From Sulfuricella sp. (lineage in GTDB: Bacteria > Pseudomonadota > Gammaproteobacteria > Burkholderiales > Sulfuricellaceae), in contig JAHFRP010000001.1 of NCBI GenBank assembly GCA_023266195.1, positions 248,001 through 312,000 of the forward strand: a DNA stretch of 64,000 bases. The letters run 5' to 3'. The notes beneath the pieces were generated by a model. That model had not been told where the DNA came from. It saw nothing but the letters and a program-made list of their open reading frames with translations, and did no database searches. Shown here in pieces: positions 52,537-61,694 of this stretch (position 1 is the first letter of the stretch; the number at the start of each line of letters is the position of its first letter). The position numbers and the translations under genes were made by a program.

Positions 52537-53811
52537 ATGAATGTGAAGTTGTTTTTGCTGGCTCTTTTCGTGTTACTTGCCGGTGCCCAACTGGGGGCTG
52601 CCCAGGCCGATCCGGTCAAGGTAACGCAGGCCGAGGAAAAACCCGTCATCATGTTTCCGGAAGGAGGGCAGGGTAGGCCGGCCTATCTCAAGACTCAGAA
52701 GGCCCGCTTTGAAACGCCGAACGTAAAGATAGGCGAGCTGCAAAAGGGCTGGCTGTGCGCGCCGGGCGGGAACATCGTGTGGAGTCCCAAGCTCTACAGT
52801 ATATTCAAGGACAGGCTTGCCAAGGTGTTCCGCACGGAACTGGAGAAAGCACATTATCCGGTGCCCAAGATTTCCGATGCGATTTTCGACGAGCCCCAGG
52901 ACAGGGTGAAGTCCAACGCGGAATTGCAGGTCGGCATGCTGATCAAGGATGTAACTGCGAACCTTTGTCTCAAGAGCGATGGCGCATTGGGCGGCGTGTA
53001 CATGAAGGTCTTCTGGCAAATATACTCCCCGGAGGCACAGAAGGTGGTTTTCGAAGCAACGACCGAGGGTACATATCAGCCGGATGGGTTGGAGAAGGTG
53101 CTGGCGGATATATTTTTCGACAGAGCCTTCGCCATGGCGGCGAGAAACTTCCTGGCTGAGCAGGGCTTCTATGATGTTGTAACGGGCGCAGCCCCGATGG
53201 ATGCCAAGGCCGCCAAGGACACGCTCAAGCTGAAAGGCGCCAAACCGTCCAGCGAGCCGCTCTCAAAGAACATTACCACTCTGCGGTCCGCGGTGGCCAC
53301 AATTGTCGGCGACACGGGATCGGGTAGCGGGTTCTTCGTGAGCCAGGACGGCTACCTCCTGACCAACCAGCATGTGGTTGGCCAGGCCAGGTTCGTGAAG
53401 GTGATGCTGCCCACCGGACGCGAGCTCGTGGGTGAGATTGTTCGCTCTGACAAAGGGCGGGATGTGGCACTTGTGAAGACCGAGCCGATTGCGGTTCAGC
53501 CGATTGCGCTCAGGGGCAGCGAGCCAAACGTCGGGGAAGATGTCTATGCATTGGGCTCACCCCTTGGCGACAAGTTCAACACCACGCTGACCCGGGGCGT
53601 CCTCAGCGGTTATCGCACTCTGGAGAACAACCGCTACCTGCAGAGCGATGTGGCTATTCTTCCGGGAAACAGCGGTGGTCCACTGCTCGACGCCAAGGGG
53701 GTCGTGGTGGGCATCACGGTAGCCGGACTAGGCGCCAAAGGGCTCGCAGGGATGAATTTTTTCATTCCGATCGCTGACGTCCTGACCAAGTTGGGCATCG
53801 AGCTGAATTAA
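52537..53811 (+). CDS. exported trypsin-like serine protease (S1C, HtrA-like without PDZ)
   Basis: A 424-residue protein with signal peptide (MNVKLFLLALFVLLAGAQLG, cleavage near AQA). Residues 40-220 form an uncharacterised N-terminal domain. The protease domain (about 245-420) has the full triad: His in LLTNQHVVG, Asp in GRDVALVKTE and Ser in ILPGNSGGPLLD. No PDZ domain follows, so it is not a complete DegP/DegS. Probably periplasmic. It lies among insertion remnants and may itself be acquired. ATG 52537 follows GGAGAT. Confidence 0.9.
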   Translation: MNVKLFLLALFVLLAGAQLGAAQADPVKVTQAEEKPVIMFPEGGQGRPAYLKTQKARFETPNVKIGELQKGWLCAPGGNIVWSPKLYSIFKDRLAKVFRTELEKAHYPVPKISDAIFDEPQDRVKSNAELQVGMLIKDVTANLCLKSDGALGGVYMKVFWQIYSPEAQKVVFEATTEGTYQPDGLEKVLADIFFDRAFAMAARNFLAEQGFYDVVTGAAPMDAKAAKDTLKLKGAKPSSEPLSKNITTLRSAVATIVGDTGSGSGFFVSQDGYLLTNQHVVGQARFVKVMLPTGRELVGEIVRSDKGRDVALVKTEPIAVQPIALRGSEPNVGEDVYALGSPLGDKFNTTLTRGVLSGYRTLENNRYLQSDVAILPGNSGGPLLDAKGVVVGITVAGLGAKGLAGMNFFIPIADVLTKLGIELN

Positions 53812-53847
53812 ACCCAAATTATCCATTAGACGAAAATCGGGCAAAAA

Positions 53848-53887
53848 GCCGTTCGTGGCGAGATTGTCGAGCCATGAACGGCCCTTT
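53848..53887 (+). terminator. terminator after the S1C protease gene
   Basis: GCCGTTCGTGG-N12-CCATGAACGGC followed by CCTTTT; a strong 11-bp stem with one mismatch. Confidence 0.75.
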
Positions 53888-54108
53888 TACATGCCAATGG
53901 TTCCGGGGCTAATGGATTTTTTGGTTAAATTCAAAGAGCGATGTGCATCTTCACGTGCCCGGCTACCCTCCCATTCGTAGCGCCGATCGGGCGAACCGAA
54001 AATTCGCGCTTACCCTGAAACATGGCGATTTTTACAGGACGGACCAACGGCCTTTTCCAGGCTCGACTAGTAGTTAGCTCCATTAATATATTTACAAATG
54101 TGCCGTTA

Positions 54109-54150
54109 AGGAAGCGCTGATTTATTCCGATTTCGCCATTCCCGCGCAAT
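54109..54150. repeat. IS5-end-like fragment
   Basis: GGAAGCGCTGATTTATTCCG resembles both ends of the IS at 42814-44003 and is followed by the same ATTTCGCCATTCCCGCG as at 34575-34593. No second end is nearby. The surrounding 53888-54181 shows no convincing gene. Confidence 0.55.
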
Positions 54151-54181
54151 CTGTAATCCTGTATTTTCAGTGGCATACAGC

Positions 54182-54328
54182 TTCCCTCTCGCGCGGGAAG
54201 CGGCCTGGAACAAGGCCGCCAGCAACGGAGGCGTGGCGGGAGTGGACAGGCGAAGCATCGAACGGTTTGCGGCGAAGAGCGAAAAGTACCTGAGCGAGCT
54301 GTCAGAGACGCTCGGGGCTAAAAGCTAG
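54182..54328 (+). pseudogene. fragment of a group II intron reverse transcriptase
   Basis: 49 codons reading AWNKAASNGGVAGVDRRSIE and RFAAKSEKYLSELSETL, then a stop. This is the start of the RT domain of LtrA-like maturases (typical AW..V..N.GA.GVD...I..F). Nothing of the polymerase core follows, so it is a dead scrap. Confidence 0.75.
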
Positions 54329-54373
54329 CCCTCTCCTGCCAGGGGGACGGTGGCTCGCTTCGCGAGTTTCACG

Positions 54374-55429
54374 CTACCCATCCAGATGCGAGTGATAAAT
54401 CGCGCTGAATTTCTCCGCGCAGTTGCGGAAAGTATTCAGTACCTCCGGGTCGAATTGCTCCGGCCGCGTGCGTTCGTCGCCCTGGATGATGATCCGCACC
54501 GCGGTGGCGTGGTCGAGTGCCGGCTTGTAGGGGCGCTGGCTGCGTAGCGCGTCGTACACGTCGCAGATGGTCATGATGCGGGCGGCGAGCGGGATTTCCT
54601 CGCCCTTGAGGCCGTTCGGGTAGCCGCCGCCGTTCCAGCGCTCGTGGTGGCCGAGGGCGATGTCCCGGCCCATCTTCAGGTACGGCGAGTGGCCGGCGCC
54701 AAGGATTTCCGCTCCCAGCACCGAATGGGTCTTCATGATCTCGAATTCCCTGGCGCTGTGCCGCCCTGGCTTGAGCAGGATGTGGTCGGGAATGCCGATT
54801 TTGCCGATGTCGTGCATCGGGCTGGCATAGAAGATCGTGTCGTTGAAACCGTTGTCCATGCCCATTTCCTGTGCCAGTTCCAGGCAATAATGGCTGATGC
54901 GCTTGATATGCAGGCCGGTGCCCTTGTCCTTGCGCTCGGAGGCGCGCGTCATGGTGAAGATGGTTTCGATGTGGCTTTCGCGCAGCTCCGCGGTGCGCTC
55001 CTGCACCTGCTGGTTGAGGATGCGGTTGTGATGGGCGAGAAAGTCGCTGTATTCCTTCAGGCGCAACAGGTTGCGCACGCGCACCTTCAGCTCGGCCGAG
55101 TTGACCGGCTTGGAGATGAATTCCTCTGCGCCCATATTGAGCGCGTTGAGTATGGAGTGGCGGTCTTCCAGCGCGGTGACCATGATGATCGGGATTTGCC
55201 GGGTGGCAGGGTCGGCCTTGATTTTGCCTGCCACCTGGAAGCCGTTCATTCCCGACATTATCACGTCGAGAAGCACCAGATCGGGCAGTTCCTGCTTCAT
55301 CGCGGCGAGTCCCTGTTCGCCGCTATAAGCGATGCGGGTCTGGTACCCCTCGTGTGACAGCAGGGTTTCCAGCAGCTTACAGTTGCGCGGTTCGTCATCC
55401 ACAATCAGGATTTTATTGGGTGATTCCAT
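54374..55429 (-). CDS. response regulator with HD-GYP phosphodiesterase domain
   Basis: A 351-residue two-domain protein. The receiver (1-125) has the acceptor Asp in PDLVLLDVIMSGMNGF. The HD-GYP domain (about 155-340) has the metal motif MHDIGKIGIPDHILLKPG and the signature HHERWNGGGYPNGLKGEEIP. It should hydrolyse c-di-GMP when phosphorylated. It is the last gene of a three-gene signalling operon with a single-domain receiver and a hybrid kinase, and it counters the GGDEF protein encoded at 14.6 kb. Confidence 0.95.
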   Translation of the reverse strand: MESPNKILIVDDEPRNCKLLETLLSHEGYQTRIAYSGEQGLAAMKQELPDLVLLDVIMSGMNGFQVAGKIKADPATRQIPIIMVTALEDRHSILNALNMGAEEFISKPVNSAELKVRVRNLLRLKEYSDFLAHHNRILNQQVQERTAELRESHIETIFTMTRASERKDKGTGLHIKRISHYCLELAQEMGMDNGFNDTIFYASPMHDIGKIGIPDHILLKPGRHSAREFEIMKTHSVLGAEILGAGHSPYLKMGRDIALGHHERWNGGGYPNGLKGEEIPLAARIMTICDVYDALRSQRPYKPALDHATAVRIIIQGDERTRPEQFDPEVLNTFRNCAEKFSAIYHSHLDG

Positions 55430-55438
55430 TTCGTTTCC

Positions 55439-55834
55439 TTACGTGGAGGGAGGGTTTTCAGAAATATTTTTCCTCGCCAAATGGGATTCGATTTCGGACA
55501 GGAATTTTTTGTGGCGGATCGGTTTGGCGATGTAGCCATCGCAGCCTGCGGCGCGGATGTTTTCCTCGTCGCCCTTCATGGCGAAAGCGGTCAGGGCGAC
55601 GATTTTGATGCCGGCGGTGGCCGCATCGCTCTTCAAAATCCGGGTCGCGGTCAGGCCGTCCATGCCGGGCAACTGGATGTCCATCAGGATTAGGTCGGGA
55701 TGCTCGGCGCGGGCCAGGGCCAGGCCGGTTTCCGCCTCTCTTGCCTGGAGCACGGCGTAGCCGGCTTTTTCCAGCACGAGCGCCGCCAGTTTCATGTTGG
55801 CGGGATTGTCCTCGATCACCAGCACGCTGGCCAT
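55439..55834 (-). CDS. single-domain response regulator
   Basis: A 131-residue receiver domain, MASVLVIEDNPANMKLAALV, with acceptor Asp in PDLILMDIQLPGMDGL, the switch Thr in VALTAFAM and Lys in GYIAKPIRHKKFL. No output domain, so it acts as a phosphorelay or DivK/CheY-like partner. It starts 2 bp from the end of the hybrid kinase gene. Confidence 0.95.
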   Translation of the reverse strand: MASVLVIEDNPANMKLAALVLEKAGYAVLQAREAETGLALARAEHPDLILMDIQLPGMDGLTATRILKSDAATAGIKIVALTAFAMKGDEENIRAAGCDGYIAKPIRHKKFLSEIESHLARKNISENPPST

Positions 55835-55835
55835 G

Positions 55836-58205
55836 TCATTGTCCTGCGCGTTGGGGCAAACGTGCGCCCACTGCGCGTTTTACTTCGTTCAGGAAATGTT
55901 CGGGGCTGAACTCGGTTTTTTCCATGACGCGCTGTACGTGGCCGCTCAACGCAGCCCGGTCGGCAGCCGAGATTTGCTTGGCGGTCACCACCACGATCGG
56001 GATCGTAGCGGTAAGGGGAGAATCCTTGAGCGCCTCGACGACGTCGAAGCCGCTCACCTCCGGCATCATCAGGTCGAGCACTAGCAGGTCTGGATGCAGG
56101 CGCTGCGCCATGTCGATGCCGTCGCGGCCGCCGTAGGCCCGCAACACGTGATAGCCGCCACTGTCGAGGTAGGTGCCGAGCAATTGCACCGCCATGGGGT
56201 CGTCGTCCACCACCAGCACCGTTGCGGGCTTCCCTTTTCCGATCTTGAAACCGATGGCGTTCAACGCCCGGTCCAGCTCTTCGCGCCGGATGGGTTTTTG
56301 CAGCACACTGGCGGCGCCGAGCGAGAGGCCGCGCTGAATGTCGGAAAGGATGGTCTCGATCACCACCGGAATGTCGGTCAGCGCGGGGTCGCGCTTGATG
56401 CGTTCGAGGAATTCCCAGCCGCTCATGCCGGGCAGCAGGATATCCAGCGTGATCACGGCCGGCTTCTCGCTCGCCGCCAGTTTCAGGCCGAGCTCCGCCG
56501 TCGCCGCGCGGGCCACGCGGAAGCCGTTGCCTTCCAGCAGCATGCGCAGCAGGTTGGCCGCCATGTCGTCGTTTTCCACCACCAGTGCCAGCGGTCGGGT
56601 GCCCGCAGGGATTGCCTCGACCGAGGCGGGTTTCATGATGGCGACGTCGTCCACGGGGGCGGCCGGCGAGGCAACGGACTCCTGTTCTTCTCCGTTCGCG
56701 CTGTCGCGCCAGGGCAGCCATACCGTGAAGGTGGAGCCCTTGCCTTTTTCGCTTTGCACCTCCACCGCACCGCCATGCAGTTCGGCGAGCTTCTTCACCA
56801 TCACCAGCCCCATCCCGGTGCCTTCGTAGCGGCGGGAAAGCGAGCTGTCGATCTGGGAGAACGGCTGGAACAGCAGTACCTTGTCCTCCTCGGCGATGCC
56901 GATGCCGGTGTCCCTCACCGCCAGCTCCAGGAACTTGCCGTAGTTGGAGCCCTTCACCGGTGCGCTTTCGACCTGGCGCGCTGCGATGCGCACTTCGCCG
57001 CCATCCAGGGTGAACTTGACAGCGTTGGCCAGCAGGTTGTACAGGATCTGCTTGCATTTGCGCGCATCCACCCACACCTCGCCCAGCTCCTGCGCAACCT
57101 CGGCCGAGATCTTCAGCTGGCGTTCCTGCGCCCTCTCCTTGACCACCGTCATGCTTGCCGCCACCAGTCCGGCCACGTCCACCGGTTCGAGCTCCAGCTG
57201 CATCTTGCCGGCCTCCACCTTGGACAGGTCGAGGATGTCGTTGATCAGCGACAGGAGGTGTTCGCCGCTGGCTAGAATGTCGGCGACAGATCCCTTCTGT
57301 TCGGTGTCCAGCTCACCCATCAGGCCATCCAGCAGCACCTCGGAAAAACCGATGATGGCGTTGAGCGGCGTGCGCAGTTCGTGCGACATGCTGGTGAGGA
57401 AGCGGTCCTTGGCAAGATTGGCGTTTTCCAGCTCAATGTTTTTCTCGTGCAGGGTATGCTCGATGCGTTTGCGTTCGGTAATGTCGCGGATCGCGCTCAT
57501 CACCAGTGTGCCTTCCTCGGTCGCCAGCGGGCTGAGGCTGATCTCAACCGGGAATTCCCGACCGTCCTTGTGCAGGCCATAGAGTTCCAGGCCCACGCCC
57601 ATCGCCCTGATGCGCGGCTGCTCGTAATAGCTTGTCCGATGCCCCACATGGCCGACACGAAAGCGGCCCGGCATCAAGGTCTCGATGACTTGGCCGAGCA
57701 GTTCCCCGGGCGGGTAGCCGAACAGGTTTTCCGCCTGCGTATTGACCAGCACAATGCGGCCGGACGAGTTGACCATGACGATCGCGTCGGGGGCCGATTC
57801 CAGCAGGTTGCGGAACTTGACCTCGACCAGCTTGGCATCGCGCAGGACTTTCAGCAGCGTCACGTCCTTCTTGCTGAACAGGATAAAATCGACCGTGCCA
57901 GCTACGCCGTAGATGGCCTTGCTCGACACATCGACATAAATCAGCGAGCCATCTTTCCTGCGGCGCAGGGATTCATAGCTCGCAAATCCCTCCGCCAGCG
58001 TTTTTTCTAGAACGGCGCGCTCATCGCTGTCTTCCTTTTTCGGCGCGATCAGCTCCCTCAGCGAGCGGCCCACGGCATCGGCGGCGGAGTAGCCGAAAAC
58101 CGTTTCGGCCCCCTTGGTCCAATGGACGATTTTCCCATCCGGGGCCGTGACGATGACGCCGTCGGGCATTTCATCCAGAACCAGCTTGTCGAAATCTGTA
58201 GACAT
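55836..58205 (-). CDS. hybrid sensor histidine kinase (PAS-PAS-HisKA-HATPase-REC-REC)
   Basis: A 789-residue cytoplasmic kinase without membrane segments. Two PAS domains (about 8-125 and 130-255). HisKA has phospho-acceptor His in [16 protein letters not shown]. The ATPase domain contains the N box [14 protein letters not shown] and G boxes [11 protein letters not shown] and [12 protein letters not shown]. Two receiver domains follow (about 545-660, [12 protein letters not shown]; and 670-785, [16 protein letters not shown]). It probably phosphorylates the two response regulators encoded directly downstream. The signal is unknown. Confidence 0.95.
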   Translation of the reverse strand: MSTDFDKLVLDEMPDGVIVTAPDGKIVHWTKGAETVFGYSAADAVGRSLRELIAPKKEDSDERAVLEKTLAEGFASYESLRRRKDGSLIYVDVSSKAIYGVAGTVDFILFSKKDVTLLKVLRDAKLVEVKFRNLLESAPDAIVMVNSSGRIVLVNTQAENLFGYPPGELLGQVIETLMPGRFRVGHVGHRTSYYEQPRIRAMGVGLELYGLHKDGREFPVEISLSPLATEEGTLVMSAIRDITERKRIEHTLHEKNIELENANLAKDRFLTSMSHELRTPLNAIIGFSEVLLDGLMGELDTEQKGSVADILASGEHLLSLINDILDLSKVEAGKMQLELEPVDVAGLVAASMTVVKERAQERQLKISAEVAQELGEVWVDARKCKQILYNLLANAVKFTLDGGEVRIAARQVESAPVKGSNYGKFLELAVRDTGIGIAEEDKVLLFQPFSQIDSSLSRRYEGTGMGLVMVKKLAELHGGAVEVQSEKGKGSTFTVWLPWRDSANGEEQESVASPAAPVDDVAIMKPASVEAIPAGTRPLALVVENDDMAANLLRMLLEGNGFRVARAATAELGLKLAASEKPAVITLDILLPGMSGWEFLERIKRDPALTDIPVVIETILSDIQRGLSLGAASVLQKPIRREELDRALNAIGFKIGKGKPATVLVVDDDPMAVQLLGTYLDSGGYHVLRAYGGRDGIDMAQRLHPDLLVLDLMMPEVSGFDVVEALKDSPLTATIPIVVVTAKQISAADRAALSGHVQRVMEKTEFSPEHFLNEVKRAVGARLPQRAGQ

Positions 58206-58455
58206 GCACCCCCCTCACCGGGCGACATCCCGCTTGATCGTGTGGCACGGGCGAGTGCTGATCTGCCGGCGGGGCAAGCAAAGCCCGACTGTTTTGCTAT
58301 GGGTTAGCTAAACGATTTGATGGGATTGACGGTAATTCGTTCCGTCACGCAGTGAATGGCGCGAGGGCTTGGAGGCGAAGAACAGTCAAGGGAGCGGCTG
58401 ATTAACCCAATTCCGGTTTTGTCGTCCCTGCGTGCGGCAAGTTTCGGCGCAGACG

Positions 58456-58968
58456 CTACTTTTTCTCGAACAGCTTGCGGTATTCGCCGTAGCCTTCCTT
58501 TTCCAGGTCTTCCTTCGGGATGAAGCGCAGCGACGCAGAATTCATGCAATAGCGTTTGCCGGTGGGGACGGGGCCGTCGTCGAAGAGGTGTCCCAGGTGC
58601 GAGTTGCCGAGCGTGCTGCGCACCTCGACGCGCGACATGTGATAGGAACGGTCTTCGCGCACGGTTACGTTGGCGGGTTCCAGCGGCTTGGTGAAACTGG
58701 GCCAGCCGGTGCCGGAATCGAATTTGTCGAGGGAGCTGAACAGCGGCTCGCCCGAGACGACATCGACGTAGATGCCGTCCTTCTTGTTGTTCCAATAACC
58801 ATTATGGAACGCCGGCTCCGTCCCGTTTTCCTGGGTGACCTGGTATTGCTGGGCATTGAGCCTCTTTTTCAGTTCGCCCGCGTCCGGTTTGTGGAATCCG
58901 CCAGCGTTCCAGGCCATCGCCTGCCCTCCTAAAATAATTCCGACCACGAACATCGCCAAGTGCTTCAT
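58456..58968 (-). CDS. msrB: peptide-methionine (R)-S-oxide reductase MsrB, exported, single-cysteine form
   Basis: A 170-residue enzyme from ATG 58968 with signal peptide [19 protein letters not shown], so it is probably periplasmic. MsrB motifs: [31 protein letters not shown] (catalytic Cys) and SASLRFIP. It has only that one cysteine. Both zinc-binding CxxC pairs and the usual resolving Cys are missing, so it must be regenerated by an external reductant or form a mixed disulfide. Reduces methionine-R-sulfoxide in proteins. Confidence 0.93.
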   Translation of the reverse strand: MKHLAMFVVGIILGGQAMAWNAGGFHKPDAGELKKRLNAQQYQVTQENGTEPAFHNGYWNNKKDGIYVDVVSGEPLFSSLDKFDSGTGWPSFTKPLEPANVTVREDRSYHMSRVEVRSTLGNSHLGHLFDDGPVPTGKRYCMNSASLRFIPKEDLEKEGYGEYRKLFEKK

Positions 58969-59078
58969 CGCATTTCCCTTCGAGCCTGTCACTGTCAAGA
59001 CAGCGGAACCCGGCTAAAGTTTAATGCATCGAAATGTTGCCGCTCCCACACCGAAACGTTGTGGCTAACCGGGAGAAG

Positions 59079-59312
59079 CTACAAGCCGATCAGCTCGGCA
59101 TGAACACCCCGCGCAGTGACCTGCTTCAGAATCGCCTGATTGTCGAGGCGGGCGGGGTTGTACTCCACGATCATCAAATGCGGCCGGTTGTCCGGGCGGC
59201 TGACGCAAACGATGCCATCCAGTTCGCGCAACTCATCCTCGATTTTGTCCAGCTGCGCGCGATCCAGGGTTTCATCGATGTGAATGGTGACGTCTACGAG
59301 GTCGATTTGCAT
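59079..59312 (-). CDS. small ferredoxin-fold (HMA-like) protein
   Basis: A 77-residue protein, MQIDLVDVTIHIDETLDRAQ, then VCVSRPDNRPHLMIVEYNPA. The beta-alpha-beta-beta-alpha-beta rhythm and length match a heavy-metal-associated-like or ACT-like domain, but the CxxC metal motif is missing. ATG 59312 lies 8 bases after an AGGGCG-like site. Function unknown. Confidence 0.75.
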   Translation of the reverse strand: MQIDLVDVTIHIDETLDRAQLDKIEDELRELDGIVCVSRPDNRPHLMIVEYNPARLDNQAILKQVTARGVHAELIGL

Positions 59313-59570
59313 GGCGGCGCCCTCTTCAAGTTAAAGCCATACTTTCAATATAGCATTCGGTTGCCATGCGGGATGCACCGACGAGACCTTCAGAGCCTGT
59401 AAAAAAATGGAGCGCCTATCGCAAAGGCGCCAAAGGTGCATGAAGAAAAGTCAATACAGTAGGTCTTCCTTGCGCATTCTCGGCGCAGTCGCGGATTTGC
59501 GGTGGATTTTGAATCTTTTGCAAGCTATCAGGCGTTTTTGCCGTGAAAAGCCCGGACCGGGGGGCAGTCC

Positions 59571-60119
59571 CTATCCGCGCATGGGTTCCAGGCTTGCGTC
59601 CAGGTTCAGCTCGTCGCAGTAATCGAGGAAATCGCTACGCAGGGTGGGGATGTGGGCTTCACCCGGAATGCCTACCGTCATGGACACCGAAAACATCGGC
59701 GTCCCGGTGTGGGGGGCGGGGTAGGTGCTGGTATGGAGTTCTTCGATGTTGATGCCGTTCCTGGAGAAAAAACCGGCCAGGCTGCGCACGATGCCCGGAT
59801 GGTCCATGGCCACGACCTCGACCTGGTAGGGCACCACCGGCTGCGAGCGCTCCCGTTGCCGGGTCCGTTTATGGACGATGGTGAGCTCCAGCTGTTTCCC
59901 CAGCGATTCCAGCTGTCCTTCGAACTTGGACAGCGCGTTCCACGGGCCGGACAGCAGCATGAGCAGCGCGAACTGGCCGCCCAACACGGCCATCCGGCTT
60001 TCCTCGATATTGCAGCCGCTGTCGGTGATTTTGCCCGAAAACTGATCGACCAGGCCGACCTTGTCCTCGCCCGAAGCGGTGATTACCAAGTAATTATTAT
60101 TCTGAGTTTCCGTGTTCAT
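59571..60119 (-). CDS. double ACT-domain regulator (GcvR-like)
   Basis: A 182-residue protein of two ACT domains: YLVITASGEDKVGLVDQFSG (about 10-90) and YQVEVVAMDHPGIVRSLAGF (about 97-180). It starts at ATG 60119; a longer frame to 60179 is not conserved-looking. This is the architecture of GcvR, the repressor partner of GcvA in glycine cleavage control, though glycine genes are not nearby, and other amino-acid-sensing roles are possible. Confidence 0.87.
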   Translation of the reverse strand: MNTETQNNNYLVITASGEDKVGLVDQFSGKITDSGCNIEESRMAVLGGQFALLMLLSGPWNALSKFEGQLESLGKQLELTIVHKRTRQRERSQPVVPYQVEVVAMDHPGIVRSLAGFFSRNGINIEELHTSTYPAPHTGTPMFSVSMTVGIPGEAHIPTLRSDFLDYCDELNLDASLEPMRG

Positions 60120-60199
60120 GGATTGCCGAAATGTAAGGGTGATGGGCGTTAGTGTAATACCCATACCCATGGGGCACAAGGGGCTGCGGTGTGCCCGTA

Positions 60200-60264
60200 C
60201 CGATCCGGAGTGGCACGCCGTTATGCTCGTATTTGCGGGGTTTACGGGCGTTTCTCCGGATCGG
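60200..60264. repeat. inverted repeat between rpoS and the ACT-domain gene
   Basis: Perfect 11-bp arms CCGATCCGGAG (60200-60210) and CTCCGGATCGG (60254-60264), with an inner pair CCCGTA/TACGGG-like. Lies at the 3' end of rpoS and may form its terminator or processing site. Confidence 0.7.
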
Positions 60265-60292
60265 GCTCGGCGGATTTATTGCCACACTTCGG

Positions 60293-61246
60293 TCAGAACA
60301 GCGCTTCTTTCGACAGCCCCTTGCGCTTCAGGTGCAGGCGCAGCAGTTGCAGGGCTTCGACCTGGATCTGGCGCACCCGCTCCCGAGTGATGTCGAGCGT
60401 ATTGGCTACTTCTTCCAGGGTGTGGATATCGTAGCCGCTCAGGCCGAAGCGGCGCTCCACTACGCAACGCTGCTTGTCGCCCAGTTCGTCCAGCCAGTGC
60501 TGCACCAGTACTTCGAGTTCCGCGTTCTGCAGGAGCACATCGGGCGGCGTGATGCTTTCGTCGGGAATGGCGTCGCCCAGGGACAGAGAAGGATCGATGT
60601 CCAGCGGCGTGTCGAGCGAGGCGATGCGTTCGTTCAGGTTCAATACATAGCGCACGTTGTCCACCGGCTTGTCCAGCAGTTGCGCCACTTCCTCCGCGCT
60701 GGGTTCGTCGCCCTTGCAGGCCTCCAGGCGCCGGAAACCCTGCAGGCAAGAATTCATTTCACGGATGACATGGACGGGAATGCGGATGGTGCGCGACTGG
60801 TTCATGATGGCCCGCTCGATGTTCTGGCGGATCCACCAGGTCGCATAGGTGGAAAAACGGAATCCGCGCTCTGGGTCGAATTTTTCCAGGGCATGGATCA
60901 GGCCGAGATTACCTTCCTCGATCAGGTCGAGCAGCACCAGGCCGCGATTGTTGTAATGCTTCGCGATGCTGACAACCAGCCGGAGGTTGCATTTGATCAT
61001 GCGCTGCCGCGCCTCGAAATCTCCCTGTCTCACCAGGCAGGCGAGACGATACTCCTCCTTGGCCGACAGCAGGGCGTTCTGGCCGATTTCGTTGAGATAG
61101 GTGAGGGTGACGTCGATCTGGAAATCACTGAGTTGGGCTTCGGCCTCGATTGACGCCTCGGCGGGATCGTCGGTCTGTCTGGAAGATTCCTCTTCCAAAA
61201 TAACGTCGTCTTCATGATAATTGTGGATGAGCGCATTTTGTAACAT
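60293..61246 (-). CDS. rpoS: RNA polymerase sigma factor RpoS
   Basis: A 317-residue sigma-70 family member of RpoS size. Region 1.2/2 includes TLTYLNEIGQNALLSAKEEY and DLIEEGNLGLIHALEKFDPE; region 2.4 is YATWWIRQNIERAI. Region 3 has RIPVHVIREMNS, and region 4 has the helix-turn-helix EEVANTLDITRERVRQIQVE. It directs general stress and stationary-phase transcription, and would be expected to feed the prkA-yeaH-spoVR operon. Unlike the usual proteobacterial order, no nlpD lies upstream; instead there is a 450-bp AT-rich gap and a divergent ROK kinase gene. Confidence 0.95.
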   Translation of the reverse strand: MLQNALIHNYHEDDVILEEESSRQTDDPAEASIEAEAQLSDFQIDVTLTYLNEIGQNALLSAKEEYRLACLVRQGDFEARQRMIKCNLRLVVSIAKHYNNRGLVLLDLIEEGNLGLIHALEKFDPERGFRFSTYATWWIRQNIERAIMNQSRTIRIPVHVIREMNSCLQGFRRLEACKGDEPSAEEVAQLLDKPVDNVRYVLNLNERIASLDTPLDIDPSLSLGDAIPDESITPPDVLLQNAELEVLVQHWLDELGDKQRCVVERRFGLSGYDIHTLEEVANTLDITRERVRQIQVEALQLLRLHLKRKGLSKEALF

Positions 61247-61316
61247 GTCATTGCCTTTCTTTAGCAGTAACTGCCTAGTTGGTTATTGGCGCGTCATCCA
61301 GTAACGCGGCGGCGCC

Positions 61317-61600
61317 GGCAATATACGACAACATATTGATAGTTATGTGACAATTGTGAGACATTCAATGCTTGTGTTTTTCTGGGCATACGTTTCATAG
61401 TCTATATAGACTGGCGTTGGCCGAGAATAGGCAGAACATTCAATTATCATTAGGGATAATCTTTAATAAATTGCATGATTGTTGTCTAAATTATTTTATT
61501 ACAAATAAAATCATGTAGTTATCGTGAAATATTCAATTGTTTCAGATTTGATACAGTTTAAAAATATTTACATTATTTAACTAAACTAAGAACAAATTGC
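61317..61600. promoter_or_regulatory. AT-rich intergenic region upstream of rpoS and the ROK gene
   Basis: About 280 bp of strikingly AT-rich DNA (for example TTAAAAATATTTACATTATT) in an otherwise GC-rich window. It should contain the divergent promoters of rpoS and the ROK kinase gene and is a likely H-NS/MvaT-like or IHF target. I cannot single out a specific -35/-10 pair with confidence. Confidence 0.5.
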
Positions 61601-61694
61601 CTTGGCTGTTGATATGCGTTGTTTTGCCCATCGCGAGAGGCGCGTCTGGCACCGCGGCGGCACGCGTGGCAGTGAGGGCCGGGAGGAAATTGAA

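Noticed and set aside
53931-54176. 81-codon - strand frame after the S1C protease
   Set aside because: Part of it is translated from an IS5-end-like repeat, and it has no domain; probably spurious.
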